DNA of 64,000 nt from contig JAKOON010000007.1 in NCBI GenBank assembly GCA_022577435.1, positions 7,447,926 to 7,511,925 of the forward strand, given 5' to 3'. Source of the stretch: Embiotoca jacksoni (taxonomy: Eukaryota; Chordata; Actinopteri; Embiotocidae). The notes under the pieces are model-generated. The model was not told where the DNA came from. It searched no databases and saw only the letters and a program-made list of their open reading frames with translations. Shown one piece after another: positions 24,121-37,139 of this stretch. The stretch's first letter is position 1; each line of letters begins with the position of its first letter. Both the position numbers and the translations under genes were made by a program.

Positions 24121-27100
24121 GCAACAAGGTAATTCCGGCGTATTTATGATAATCATTCTAAGGTTAAATTTAGACTTTTCGCTAACCTCTTTTATATTTT
24201 AATATAAAGGTGAACACAGGCGTGAATGCCTCAGGTATAGTTCTGTTTAATGCAATTCAAACCTTGCTTAAAAGATGATCACAGTCAGCTTTTGATAGGA
24301 CCACATCAGGGCATTTGTTTGTTTGAAATTATTGAATGGAGGGAGCATGTTTTTTTTATCAGTTTAATATCATTTCCATTTTGTTTTACAATGGTTTTAA
24401 TGAAAAAAGCAGGCATATTCCTTTAGGAACTATTTGTTAGTCTGTAGTAAATTACTGTAATTTATGGTGTATTGTTATTCCTCGTAGAATCAGTTTAATA
24501 GCCCTGCGCAACCAATTATTGTCTTAAGTAAAAGTAGGTTAATGCATTAGCTCTATAGTCCCTGCAAATCTCCTGCCATGAACATGCTAAGAAACCACAA
24601 ACTCAAAAGAAAACAGCCTCAGTCAGATTTAGATAAACTTGTAAAACTGTGGGGAAGCTCACGACACAATATAATTTGGGTTCATTTAAATATTGATAGG
24701 ATGTTGATGGGATTGCTCACAATCTGATTCTGTATTCATGTCCTACTTAGTTCTCTGCATAATAAGAATGGTGTTAGCAACTGCTAGAGGAGACGAAGTT
24801 TGTCCAAAAAAAAGTTAATACTTGCAAACTAAATGTTATCTATAAACAACACTAGACCTTTTGGATAGGTAAATATAGACTTTGTAAGTTTAATATTGAG
24901 GTTAATTTGAACTCGCTTTACGAAACACCACCTGGATGTTAACTCTAAATTGTAGACCATGAAAGGAGAAATGAAGCCTTCCTCCCCGAGCTGCTCTCGG
25001 TGTCATTGTACAGACTTTGCACTGCTTCTTCTGTGACATATTTGCATGTTGGCTGTATTGGTCGATCAATATTCAGAAGGGAGTTTTCCTGTGTGTTCGT
25101 GCCAATGAAAGAGACGACAAACTCGATACTTTTCTGAGAGCACTGCCAAAGATGATTTCATGTCAGACAAAGCCTTTATCCCGTATTACCTGTTGTTCTG
25201 TCAAAGGTTCAGAAGGAGACCTAACATTTGGATTCTCTGGGTTATGTTAAGTTAGCTAAGCACACAAGATTGTGACATCACTCGGACGATATTGACCTAT
25301 CACAACTATACCGGTACATGTTGGCTGATTTTTTTGACATAACATAATGCAGAAAAAGATGCTTGTAGTAAACAATAAAATTCCCAGTGCCAGTGAAGTT
25401 TAACATTGTAGTGCACTGATGTCAGCGTTACAATATGTCCTGCCTTCTTTACTTATCTTCGTCAAGTGTCAAAACTGATTGATTAATCACATTTGAATGA
25501 TTAGTGTGTTTATATACAGTCTACTGTTCATTCAGTACATATAATGTTGGCAGATATATAAATATTATAATATTTTTACTCTAATATCAGCATTTCAATT
25601 ACTTGCGTGGTCTCACTATCGTCTAAAAACAAAACAAGAATGAATAGATTTTCTCTAAATTGATCAATTCAAGAATCACTGTAGCAGTATTGAATATAAA
25701 TTGTTTGCCTAAATATTTAATGGAATCTTCATAGGAAAGAAAAAAAACAACCTTCACTACATTTGTCTTCACCTGTTGACTACAAATGCTCAAGGTTATC
25801 TCTATCAAATAATCATCGGTGATGTCATAATTCATTGATTTGGCCTCATAGATTTTTACTGACTTGTAGTCTGGCGCCAAATCACTGAATTCAGTGGAGT
25901 TGTACCGGAAGTACACAAAGTGTCGCCAATTGTTGTCGTAACTGTCGTCTCAAGAGGATTTACGGCGGGAGAAACGCAAAGTGAACCCTTCAGTTGGCCA
26001 CTTCTCTCCTGCATCACCGCTCATTTGCATAAAGTTTAACTCACTAAACTTTCACTCGTTTCCAAGTTGTTTGAAATCTTTGCTCTTGTCACTTCTCGTC
26101 TCAGCATTAATGTGAAATCAGCGACTTCGAGGTGCCTCCTGTCATATCGTCACTGCAGGTGTGAACGCACGATAAGAACGTATAGGTAATTAGCAACGTT
26201 AGGATCCTCACTTATAAATCGACTTAAATGCCACATCAGCTCATACAAATACACACTTTGAGATAAGGTGTTTATTACACACAGGTGTGAGTAAAACCGC
26301 AGGAGGCTTGAAAACATTCATAGTAAGTAAGACTCCAATTGAGACACAGGTGCAGGAAAAAGGATCTGAAATGGATTAAATCTCTTCGTATATTTTAAAA
26401 TCTTCCTTTTAGTCCTGCACTAATTATGTATTGCTAATTTTGTTGGTCTGGATTGCTTGTTTTGATGCCCAGGGTTGGCCGAACACTATTTTATACTCTT
26501 TAAATGCATAATTAAAACAGTACTTAGCGGCTTTGTCATTGAAAGCAAATGCTTTCATCTTCCTAATTTCTTCGTCATTTTTTTTCTTTTAATATATGTG
26601 TCATCCTCCGCTGAAAAAGTGATGTTTTATTTATCCGTACTATAATCCCCATTTAATCTTTAAAAGGTTTTCAGTCTTGTCTACATTCACACCGCGCCGT
26701 ATCAATAGCTTTTGTCCTTTCTGACATGAGGACACCGGCAAATTGTTTGGCATTCTCAGGTGAGGCCAACAAATGATGGCAAGGAATTGAAAGAGCTATG
26801 ATGGTAGTTAGGACAAGTGGGTAGGGTGGCGAGAGAGGGACGGCGAGGGAAGCGGGAGAGGGAGGAATACACAAACAGGTTGCACTGAGGCCTGAGGAAT
26901 GACGGGTAGAAGCATAGAGACCAGAGAGAAAGAAAAATAAGATGGAGCGCCGCAGAGCGCAAAGACAGAAGACGGGTTTAACGCAGAGCCTCATGTAAAG
27001 TAGATTTTACCCTGTTTTCATCATCATCATCAGCACTCCTGACTTCTAACATAATCCCACGGGGAGGCACACATTCACACTCGCGCACACACTCACACGC

Positions 27101-27380
27101 AGGTGATTAAACTCCAGTTTTTACACTGAGCCAAACAGCAATTGAGAGCTCATATCCTCTCTTTAGTCTTCTCTCTCCCAGCCAACTTCTCTCACCTCTT
27201 CCAGCCCGACCAGATTTTAAGCATTTAGCTGCTGTCCTTCACTGATGCATCAATCCATGCGGACCTGTCTCTCTCTACGTGTCCCTCTCCCCCTTTGTGT
27301 CATCACTTACCGCCCAAGAAAGAAGAACTATACTCCATCTTGTTGTTTTATGTTCCCAGCAAATTTAGTCCTGTGTCTCC
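24121..27380. other. AT-rich intron, no feature recognised
   Basis: Long unique AT-rich stretch. Purine-rich from about 26820 to 26960. No exon with splice sites and family resemblance, no transposon ends, no RNA gene. Confidence 0.5.
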
Positions 27381-27570
27381 CTTCTCCTCCCTCAAGTCTC
27401 TTCCACTTTGTCTCTGTCTCTCTCCCTCACTCACCCTCCGTCACCCCTCCCTCTCTCCTCCCCCTCCCCGAGCCCTTTCTTCCGTCCCCCGATACCTCTT
27501 GCTCTCCTCCTCCCTGTCAACTTACCCTCCTTCCCTCCCTCTTATTCGCTCTGTACGTAGTTGCATAACT
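27381..27570 (+). repeat. Pyrimidine-rich tract
   Basis: CT-rich over about 190 bases (repeated CTCCCTC, CTCCTCC), the reverse sense of the purine tracts elsewhere. Confidence 0.6.
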
Positions 27571-27892
27571 TATCACCCTGATCCCTTCCCCGTTCCATAA
27601 TTGGTGTGTCTCAGCAGCAGATGCTAGAGCGCTTTATTTAGCGGCTCAGTATTAGCTATTCCAATTAGTCATCTAATACCAATAAGGAAAAAGAAACTGT
27701 TGGCCTCCATGTATGAAGTGCCATGGGAGAAGGGAGTTGTGTGTGTTTGTGTTTGCCCATGCAACAACTCTGGCCAGCTTATGTGCGCGCAAAAACACAT
27801 GAACACACACACAGTTACCCTGCATACAAACATGACCAGATAGAGGGTAGGTTTTAACAGATGGTGAAACACTTTCCCTCGAGTATCGACAT

Positions 27893-28083
<191 letters not shown>

Positions 28084-28202
28084 TAATTAACTAGGTTTCA
28101 GTAACAAACCTTTGGGCTTTGCCGTCGCCATGGTTACCCAAACACTGAAACATGACTGTCTGCATTTGTATGTGTGCATATGCGTGACTGCTGGCAAGTA
28201 TG

Positions 28203-28261
28203 GTGTGTGTGTGTGTGTGCACGCACATCTCGGTGTTCACACCCCTCTGCTCCTACATCCT

Positions 28262-28319
<58 letters not shown>

Positions 28320-28337
28320 TGTACCTGTGTGCTTCAA

Positions 28338-28423
<86 letters not shown>

Positions 28424-28441
28424 TGTACCTGTGTGCTTCAA

Positions 28442-28506
<65 letters not shown>
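28203..28506 (+). repeat. GT array cluster with a duplicated spacer
   Basis: GT arrays at 28203-28219, 28265-28316, about 28342-28420 and 28446-28506. The two last spacers (28317-28341 and 28421-28445) are identical, starting ACGTGTACCTGTGTGCTTCA, exactly 104 bases apart. Confidence 0.95.
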
Positions 28507-28507
<1 letters not shown>

Positions 28508-30182
28508 CCCACATCTCTGCAACTTCGTGATTGTGCATGCACATGGGTATTTTGGTTGCTTTGATGCCCTTGTTTCCCCACAGGGCTCAGAGGCTGCTTC
28601 TGTCTCCAGCACCCATGTATCTACACAGAGATCAGCAGCGTTACATGGGATCATTGTAAATTGATCACAGATCCATTGTACCTTACATAAGATAGTCTTA
28701 ATAATTATATAATCCTATGAATAAAGATTACGGCTGAGATCCATGGTGAGATAAAATAAAAATAAATTCTGCACTTGTGACAGGGAGAGTAAAAGTTGAA
28801 TTTGAATTCGAGCTCGGCGCACCTTCTCCGAAAGGCAAATTAAAATGAAAATAGGATGTTGGTGTATATATTACAGCTTCTGAACTGGCCAGGCAGCCAA
28901 CAATGTACACGAGTATACCAAAAGGAAGGGCTCAAGCAGTCAACCCCACATTACGTGTTTGATACATGTTTTTAAGGCGATGCAGTGAAATAAAGACAGA
29001 GAGGAGAGCATCGTTAAGGGTTCGGGGTGCTTCAAACGAAGTAGGCCATGTTGTCCGATCATGTCTGACGACGGCAGTGTTGATACCAGTCATAGCCTCC
29101 ACCTGGCTGCCTCCCCGATCTCTCTCCAAGAACTTTTGGTCTTCTTTTAACATGTCTTTGTTGTCTTGACTCATTACATCATACAAGTGGGGATGATGGT
29201 CCACGCTTTCAGTGTCCCCTCAAAGTGACAATGTGAGGGAGAGAAAAAACAAACAGTTTTAGAGAGAAATTCAAATCCCACTCTTAGACAGATGACACAA
29301 TGGTGTGATTGCAGACCAAAATTTCAGCACTCTAAAACATCAGTTATTAGGTTTTGATGACAGCACCTGTGAACGATAGAGTCGGATCTTTTACACACTA
29401 AATGCAGCCTTGATGATCCAGATGGCAACACAAACATGCAACATGTTGTGGTCTTTATTTTTGTATTTTTTACAGAGAAACTACAAATGCACAATATCAT
29501 AGAAATTGCACTGTGTATTAAGTAAATAAAACCATCTTTTTGGGGTGTGTTTTCGACCGAAAGTTCACACTTGTTAAACCATGATAAATTGGTCCAAACA
29601 TTTTAATGACATGGAGATTTATACAAATTGAGTGGAGAACAAAAAAAAAAAACAAGGTTAGTTGTTCCTGAATATTTACTTTCAGGTGCTGCCAAGTGTA
29701 TCTGTTACATTGCAAACCGAACCAAGTGACTAAGCTAACAATTGTTTGCTAATGCAGTGAAGAGTAAAAAATGCAATGTTGACTGTGGTCAACATAGTGA
29801 AAAAAACCGTTTTATTAATGATGCACAAAGGTGAAATTGCATTTCACAAACATAACCTACCTCAAATTACAAAATGCTAAATATTAAACAATCAGCTAGG
29901 TCAGTTAACATAATCTGATACATTACATTCATTGCACACTGCATGTTGGCTGCTAATGTTATAATGTATTTCTCCAAGATTTCTCCAAGATATAAATAAA
30001 AGAGAGTCATATCTACATTTTAAGGATCTATAATTGAGTGTCATATGGTTTAGTCCTCTTAAACATTGAAATTAAATTATAATAAAGTCTCTTAGCGACG
30101 TATTTAAGCATGACTTGGTTTTAACTTGTTAAGACGTTTCCTAAAGTGAATATATTCCATGTTTTTTATGATAACAATATAT
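28507..30182. other. Intronic, no feature recognised
   Basis: Unique-looking sequence on both strands. Small open frames (for example 28932-29204 on -) show no domain or splice support. Confidence 0.45.
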
Positions 30183-30260
30183 TGGGGCTGCTGTGGCTCA
30201 GATAGAGCGGGTTACCCACTAATAATAAGGTTGGTTGTTGCTCCCACTGGCAGGCGAGCA
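30183..30260 (+). mobile_element. tRNA-derived SINE remnant (head part)
   Basis: GGGGCTGCTGTGGCTCAGAT followed by AGAGCGGG, a CCACTAAT segment and AAGGTTGGTTGTTGCTCCC. These correspond to the A-box and B-box halves of the tRNA-derived head seen in fish SINEs (family form GTGGCTCAGGNGGTAGAGCG ... GGTTCGATCCC). The B box has lost the GGTTCGA core. The 3' extent is unclear. Confidence 0.55.
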
Positions 30261-30479
30261 CCAAATCTCTCATGGTGAAGATCTTCATTGTTTAACTGTC
30301 TGCTTGCAATGTTATGGGGTGAGGGGTTCTGTGCATTTTGCCTTTTTTATTAGATAATTGAAGTCGAAGCAAACAGGAAATGTGGAAATGACATGTCATT
30401 TCAAACTGGGACTCAGCTGCTGATGTATTTTCACACGTGTGCATGAGCCCTAACCGCTCATCTATTGGGTTTGCCCTGA

Positions 30480-30905
30480 AACGTTTTTCTGTTTTGCGTC
30501 ACACAATCTGCTTTCATTGTGTTGTTTTCAGATGCCACAGACATCTTGACAATCCCACTATACTTCACCTGCTCAGCATTAAACAGTAAACACACACAGG
30601 TTCCAACTATCTGGTGAACTCAGTGGTGCATTTAACAGCTAGAGACAGATATTTCCCTTAGGAATGGGAAGAGAACTAAAAATAGAACCAAAAAAAAGTA
30701 AATGTTGGACTAACATCTCCAAAGATGGACAGAAACACAACTCAGAAATGATAATATTGATCCAAAACTGCTGAATGTTTAAAGAAGTAACGGTTTGCTT
30801 ACAAGTTCACCCTACCAACATAAGATTAGATGTCAAATTTATGCTCGCAACTTGTTTCCACTGCTCTACGTGGCAACGAGAATCAGTTATTGCAGGTTTA
30901 CATTG
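30480..30905 (+). repeat. Interspersed repeat family R1, copy A
   Basis: Carries ACCTGCTCAGCATTAAACA, TAGAGACAGATATTTCCCTT, then GTAAATGTTGGACTAACATC, and TCAGTTATTGCAGGTTTA near the end. The same ordered blocks recur at 37140-37520 and, more diverged, at 61040-61440. I recognise the family from percomorph fishes but have no name for it. Confidence 0.65.
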
Positions 30906-32719
30906 GTGGACCTGAATGACTTGTTTGATACTAGCTCACGGATACTGAGAAATAAGTAAGACGTCAGGAAATCCTTATGTCTCAGGCGGGCTCACTAATT
31001 CAAACCGCCACCAGCCACACTGGAATAACTGTGGTTTCAGTCCAGTGCTCCGCATCAGAGCTGCATCCTCCTGCATCTCCTTCAGGCAGATTTGTCTTCC
31101 TTTCGAAAGGAAATCTTTCACCACTCAGGAGTTCAGTTGTCACATGGCCTTGGGCGTGTTAGTCTGAACAGAGGAGTATTAACAAGACCCAGTATGTGAT
31201 ATAACCCTTATGTAGAGCCTGCAGCTAATCAGCACAGGATGAATGGGAAACCTAATTGGGACAATTTATTTGTATGAGGGTTTACCTCCGAAGGAACTTT
31301 ATTCAAGTTCATCATAAGCTCCATCAGCTGTTCACCTGAAATATTGTCACTCTGTCACCTTAAACAATCTACTCTTTTTCTAAGAATGCTGCATGAAGCT
31401 GCACATTTGTGATTGGAGAGTGGAGATTTTTTACTTTGGGAGATGTTGGTGAAATGCAGTTTGTTTAAAGTCTCAAATTAAGTGGTATTTACCATTAATG
31501 AGGCAGTGGGGGATGGTGCAAATGTTGAAGTGTTGTGAATTCTTGAGAAAAGGGACATCTGTGGGACTTAGTTTCTCTTCCTCCTGCTCTCAAACCAACT
31601 CGCCCCATATACAATCTGAGTGCGTACCCAGCTGGCACAATGCCTTCTGGCAAGGAGTAACTAAAACAAGAGCTGTCCTCTGTGTGTTCTGATGTAACTT
31701 TGTAACTGTCCCTCGCAGAATGATTGTGTTCATCAGATTATCCTAACATGGTCACAGCAACCAAAATTTGAAGCCCTGAGCAGAGAAAACATTGGGAAAA
31801 CATGATCGGTATGAGTTTATGGTCAGGTTCGAGTTTCCTGAGAGCGCTGGAGATGTCCTCGGGCTGGCACTGCTGACTCCACACGTTTATAGATAGGCAG
31901 GTGCGAACAACACTTGGGTATCGCATATGTCAAAAGGAGCCACAGCCAGCCTTATCACCTTGCCAGCAATTTACACTTACAAGCACGTGCGGTGACTTGA
32001 TTCAAGTAAGGAAGGTAATCATATGGGACACACTGGCCAGCAAGGCTTCTTGCATTAATTCAGTGTTTGCTTTGCTGTAAAAGAGTTCATTATATAGTTA
32101 TTATATCTAAGTTACAGCCACCTCCTTGTTATCCAGGTAGAAAGTGTCCGTATAATTGACATTTTTCATAAATAGTTCAAAAATAAATGACAAATTGAAC
32201 CAGTTTTTCTGTCCATTTCTTCTCACAGATTTGTTTATTATCCCTCGGATTGAAGCCTCAGCGAGAGTTTATTCATTAGCTTTGCAGGAAGTTACTCGTT
32301 CATGTTGTGCTGTGCTCCTCAGTCCTCATTGATGGGACTCGGAGCCTGCTGGTTCTTCTCTATCCATCTAATCAGGGACAGAGTTACACCTGCAATGCCA
32401 GGTGAATACAATTAACTCACTGGAGGGCAAAACCAGCGGTACTGAGAGCCCCGGGGACTCATGAAAAGAAATGCTGACACCAATAAAAAAAAAAATGTGT
32501 TCTGAAGGACAAATGTGGAGACACATTTTTCTCCCAATGAAGTAAATATTTGCAAAAAAAATTTTTCCAGTTCCCCAAATTAGATATTGAGCTTGATTTT
32601 GAGTTTAGGAGATCAGAGTTTCTCATGAAGACAACAGTGCTAATGAAGACTTATGTATGTTCAGAACTCGGATACAATGACGATGTGTTTTAATGGGTTT
32701 TTTTTGATAAACACTTGTT
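30906..32719. other. Intronic, no feature recognised
   Basis: Unique-looking noncoding sequence. The open frames present lack domains and splice support. Confidence 0.45.
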
Positions 32720-33040
32720 CGAGGTCACAGAAAAGGCAGAAAAAGTAATTGCTCTGATGGAAATCAGTAACCAAAACAACTTCCAGTCATTTAAGGTGAT
32801 GCCTTTAAATATATTGTTTGTTTGACCAAGTCTAAAATTTTAAAATATTGTTTACAGTTGATGTTAGAATTAAAAGTAAATGGTTATAATAATTAGAAAA
32901 ATCCTCATGTTTGAGAAGCTGAAACTCAAAAATGTTTTGAATTTTTTTTCTCTGAACATCACTGAAACAATTAATCGATTATCAAAATAGTTCCCTGATT
33001 TTCATTGACTGATAAATTAACTCATCAGCTGCAAAATGAT
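32720..33040 (+). repeat. Repeat family R2 (TTAATCGATTATCAAAATAG), copy 1
   Basis: Ends with CAATTAATCGATTATCAAAA, TAGTTCCCTGATTTTCATTG, then an ACTGATAAATTAACTCATCA-type tail. It is preceded by TTTGAGAAGCTGAAAC and AAGGTGATGCCTTTAAATAT. The order is that of a highly abundant teleost dispersed repeat. Other parts of the family are at 33322-33880, 48720-49015 and, reversed, at 59962-60206. Confidence 0.75.
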
Positions 33041-33321
33041 ACTTTTATACAGAGGATGTGGTGAGAAGGAAGAAAGCTGGAATCAATAAAAAAAATTTTT
33101 TTGCATGACAGATGACAGAAAGAAAATAATTATACTATCAATTATTTATGAGTTTATTATGAATTTATTACTCGTGTTTATCAGTTTCCTGTTGATTGGC
33201 TGATCAGTTAAACTGATGTTTTTACACAGATTGGATGTTTTGAGAAAGGGATTGCTCAAAACTACTACTGTAACCATGTTTTCAACTGTGGTCAACAATT
33301 AATTCTAATTTAGTTGTCATT

Positions 33322-33880
33322 AGGCTGCAACTAACAGTTATTTTAGTTATTGATTAATCCAGTGGTCTGTGAACTGTGGTGCACGCCCCTCAGGGGGGTG
33401 AAGACCAGCAGAAAAATACAGAGTGGAAATAAATGAGTGAATGAATATGATTTATGTCAAAAAAAATAAACAAACCTCTGGCAATATCATGCTCACCCGA
33501 ATCATTAACTTTGTTTCATTAAAATGCAACTTGGCTCCACTATTATTAGTGGAGCCCCCAATCCTGTTAATGACTTTTAAAAATAAAATCTGTTATGATG
33601 TGCAGGGGGACATGAAAAAGGCAGGTCAAGACAGAGCATTTAGAGTGCCACTGGATTAAACTGTTGACTATTTATTCATTCAGTTTGTGAAAATGTCAGA
33701 CCACAAGTTTTAGTGTGACATCTTCTAATATTTGTTTTGGTAATTTGAACTGAACAGTCCTGAGGCAATTTGCAAAGTACATAATATATTTCAATATATA
33801 CAACATTTTTCGTGATTTAAATTATGAATCTTCTGTCTGTCCACTTCTTGACTGATTAATTGTTTGAGCTGTTGTTGTTA
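33322..33880 (+). repeat. Repeat family R2, copy 2, split by a hAT insertion
   Basis: The left part, GGCTGCAACTAACAGTTATT then TTAGTTATTGATTAATC (33323-33359), is the usual beginning of the family. After the insert at 33360-33653 it resumes with TGTTGACTATTTATTC and TTTGTGAAAATGTCAGACCA. The copy is old and its right boundary is approximate. Confidence 0.65.
33360..33653. mobile_element. Non-autonomous hAT-type element with 8-bp target duplication
   Basis: Starts CAGTGGTCTGTGAACTGTGG (compare hAT ends of the CAGTGGTTCCCAAACTGTGG type) followed by GCCCCTCAGGGGGG. It ends GAGTGCCACTG, so the terminal CAGTGG/CCACTG are inverted. It is flanked by GATTAATC (33352-33359) and GATTAAAC (33654-33661), 7 of 8 identical, as expected of a hAT 8-bp duplication. 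It is 294 bp long with no transposase. Confidence 0.7.
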
Positions 33881-33952
33881 AAGTTTAAGCCACATTCAAT
33901 AACATCAACAGTTATATTCACAATTATTTCTTCCTTCTCGTCTGTCTCTCAG

Positions 33953-33982
33953 CCAACAAGACGCTGCTCGGTGGAGGTGGAG
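33953..33982 (+). CDS. macrod2: macrod2 internal 30-nt exon (macrodomain glycine loop)
   Basis: This partial CDS is one internal exon of an ADP-ribosyl hydrolase of the MacroD family. The family removes mono-ADP-ribose from proteins and hydrolyses O-acetyl-ADP-ribose. The acceptor is a strong pyrimidine tract ending in CAG at 33952, and the donor is GAG|GTAAGT at 33983. The first two bases complete an Ala codon started upstream, then come N-K-T-L-L-G-G-G-G, and the last G starts a Val codon finished by the next exon. This is the conserved NAANxxLLGGGGVDG loop that wraps the distal ribose and phosphates; the Asn corresponds to Asn92 of human MACROD2 by my recollection of the numbering. Both flanking introns are phase 1, so the 30-nt exon is symmetric and its skipping would keep the frame. 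The preceding exon is not visible in the window. Assignment to MACROD2 rather than MACROD1 rests on the next exon. Confidence 0.88.
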
Positions 33983-34514
33983 GTAAGTCACAACCTGTCT
34001 GATCCTTTGGTTCTGTGAGTTTGTGCGCTTGCCAAGATACTTGCAGGCCTCAGCTGTTATTAATGGCACAGCTTTGTGGTGCAAATACTCCTCTGCGGAC
34101 ACCAAATAATTTTTAAATATCGTACTCCTTTTATCAGATGATGCAGTGCAATTTACCAGCCAAAAGGTGTGTGTATGCGCAAGTGTTTTATGTTCTATGT
34201 GCGGTCTCTGTCTGTATTTTTCTTTGTTGGCAGGTAGCTCTTTGTTGTGGCAGGTGTTCAAGGTGCTTTTGCATGCTGCTCAGTGTGTCTGTCTGCCTGT
34301 GTTTGTGCGTGTTTGTGCACAGGTGCGAAGTCAATAGTTCATAATTTATGGGTGTGGTGGAGTGCCGTGGATATAAACAGTCATTTTTCAGTGTATTGTT
34401 GACTCAGCGCTTTGCTATGTGCGTGTGATGTTAGACGTCCATTGTTAATCGATACTTGATATAAATCTGTGCTACTAATGCGGTGGCTACATGTACGCAC
34501 ACACACTTCACTTA

Positions 34515-34551
<37 letters not shown>

Positions 34552-34930
34552 TTTGTGTGTTTGTTAATGCTTGCAAATTTGGGTGCCAGTGCATTTGCCT
34601 GTGGTCGTTTTCTTTTTCTTCATTTGGGCAAACAGCTTTAGCCTTTCAAACCGACATGCATGCACTGCCATTTTTAACCTACCAGTTTGTCTGTGTGTTA
34701 TTCTCCCAGTCTCAATGGTGACATATTGAGTGACACACCTGTATGTATGTGTATTCCCGTGCCTATGCATTCATATTTCAGTTTATAACGGCGCATTTGC
34801 CTGCCTGAAATGATCTGTTAAGGTCCTTAATGTCCACACACACTCACTCACTCACGGGCTCCACCCTTACTGATAAACACCAGCTGAGGCTCAAGCCATA
34901 AAAGAAGACGGCACACTGTTCTTGTCACTT

Positions 34931-35013
<83 letters not shown>

Positions 35014-36044
35014 GCATACTGTCAAGCACCTTGAGATCTGCAGCATCGTTTGATGTTGTCCTGAGGTCTCTGATGGCTTTACAAAGACAGATGGTTTCTA
35101 GAGAGCCCGTGGTTGTGTGTATGTGTCAGACTGTGTGCATTTGGGCCTTTGTACATTAAAGTATGTTTATATTATTGCACTGGTTTAGTTGATATTTTTA
35201 TTCAGTTAATTTTAACCACAGCATCTATTTTCATTTTAGAAATTTCCTCTGACTGGCTCTAGGAGGCTATATATCCAACAGCAACCATGTGAATCTGTCT
35301 TTCATCTGTTTCTATATCACTATACCAGTTTCTCTCTTGCTCAGTTGATTTCTCTCCTGTCTTATTGTATTTATTTCCCTTTCTCTGTCTCTCTTTCTTG
35401 CTCTGTCCTTGGGGGTTTGCTAAAGCAGATAGAGCCTACAGTAGGTGTTAATTAGAGAGGTAAGGGTAGAGGCGAGGGGAAGAATGAAAAAAACAAGAGA
35501 GATGGGAGGGAAGTGATGCTCAGAGCGGGAAGACAAGAAAGACGAAAGCAAAGCAATGGAGGTCCAATAGTGTTTGGAAGGCAGTCGCGGGGGATAGACA
35601 GATGCAAGAGGAGAACCGATTGGAAAAAAACACACAAAAATCACAGTATACATCTCCATTTGACAGGATCACACTCTGTGCTGAGCATTCGGCTTTAGTG
35701 AGTTGTTTTTTTTTCATCAGAGGTGAGGCAACAAAAGGTCTTTACAGTGCTTTACCACTCAGTCTCAAGGGTACCTGGGTAAATGTCATTCAGTTAGATC
35801 AAATGCACACCTGCCGACATTGTTTTCGCACTTCAATCTGGAGGAGTGCTGAGCTCAGGCAGCAAATCAACAAACTCAAGGGCAGGAAATTAACCTTTTT
35901 TATGTCCACTGGCTGCAGTTGCTCATTATTCCAGAGCCAATCTGCCATTTCAACATTTCACTGCTTTGATTGATTTTCCAAATCGGAAAGAGAGCCTCGT
36001 AGTTAATTGTCACCATGAGCTTTATATATCTATTTATATATGTA
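33983..36044. other. Intronic with GT and CA arrays
   Basis: (GT)n at 34518-34548 and (CA)n at 34935-35010 with one TA interruption. A purine-rich stretch lies at about 35455-35560. No coding feature was recognised. Confidence 0.6.
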
Positions 36045-36310
36045 CAGTACACAACAGAAATGTGTACACCCCTGTGCAAGATCACTTAAACAATAATTGT
36101 ATTACTAATTTGAATTTGAACAGAAGGGTATTTGATCTTATGTAATATTAAAACAAATAGTTGAGATTTTCTACATAAAAAAATAAGGGCACCACAGTAA
36201 GTCCATAATGTAACAAAAGTCACTGCCCCTTTCATTATGTAAAATTTTGAAAGTAAAAGAAAGTAAAACTCTACTTTTTCTATAATTCTCCTGGAAGAGT
36301 TGGGTTGTTC
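36045..36310. mobile_element. Probable Tc1-like transposon remnant
   Basis: ACAGTACACAACAGAAATGT then GTACACCCCTGTGCAAGATC resembles Tc1-type termini of the form CAGT...GTACACCCCTGTGCAATGTCA. It is followed by ACAAAAGTCACTGCCCCTTT and a TTCTATAATTCTCCTGGAAG segment. No transposase frame remains and the second terminus is not identified. Confidence 0.4.
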
Positions 36311-36546
36311 TAGCCTGACTCCGCCCATTTATTGTTCACAGCTTCAGTCTTTGCCGTGATTATGGTCTGGAAATCCTGTTCACAACCTTTCCGAAGGGCA
36401 GACCAATCAGCAACCAGTGGGCGTGGTTCCAACAGCGGCGGCAGTGGTTGAGCTGAATGAAGCGAAAGGAACAGTTGTGGCAACGCAGCCTGATATTGAG
36501 GAATTGAAACTGGATTAAGAAGCACTTTTAAAGACTGCAATAATCA
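36311..36546 (+). repeat. Interspersed repeat family R3, copy 1
   Basis: TAGCCTGACTCCGCC...CACAGCTTCAGTCTT...GGTTCCAACAGCGGC...ATTGAGGAATTGAAACTGGA. The same blocks in the same order and orientation occur at 38270-38527. The class is unknown. Confidence 0.65.
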
Positions 36547-36575
36547 TTTAACCAAACACACGCATGCACACGCAG

Positions 36576-36576
<1 letters not shown>

Positions 36577-36666
<90 letters not shown>
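36577..36666 (+). repeat. (CA)n microsatellite
   Basis: About 88 bases of CA repeat immediately after R3 copy 1. Confidence 0.95.
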
Positions 36667-36670
<4 letters not shown>

Positions 36671-37139
36671 CTATATATGTTAGTTTGAGTTTTGATTAAA
36701 TGCCCTTAAAGTTAAAAGACCCAGGACAAATTCTTCTAGGTCACCATATGTCAGTGCACACTTTTGGGATGTGTTGTGCACTGAAGTGCTTTTCCACAGG
36801 TTTGGGGCCTCCACAGAAATGTCATCAGCTCTCCGTTAAACTTAAACAGTCTTGAGGGAAGAGAATCCAAACCAATTTACCGCATTTCAACACACGGTAA
36901 ATAATCTTTAAGGTGGAAAACTGCAGTGTCCTTTTTCATTTGGAGTATAACCATGGAAGTTGTCAGTGTTGTTTATCACAAGGATCCACAGTTTGTGTAC
37001 CTACTCTTGTATACTAACCCTATGAGTGATATTTTACACAAATGCATGAAATAACAATGTGACAGTTAAATAATGATTCACACTGGTGAGGAACCTACAG
37101 AGAATTATCACCTGAAACCTCGGCTCCCTTTGGCTTTTT

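Noticed and set aside
24190..24240. GTGAATGC similar to the end of the expected upstream macrod2 exon
   Set aside because: The preceding codons do not encode the LYRGDIT...DAIV part of the macrodomain and there is no acceptor, so chance match.
30183..30260. Functional tRNA gene
   Set aside because: The B box has lost GGTTCGA and no acceptor-stem pairing closes it, so it is a SINE remnant.
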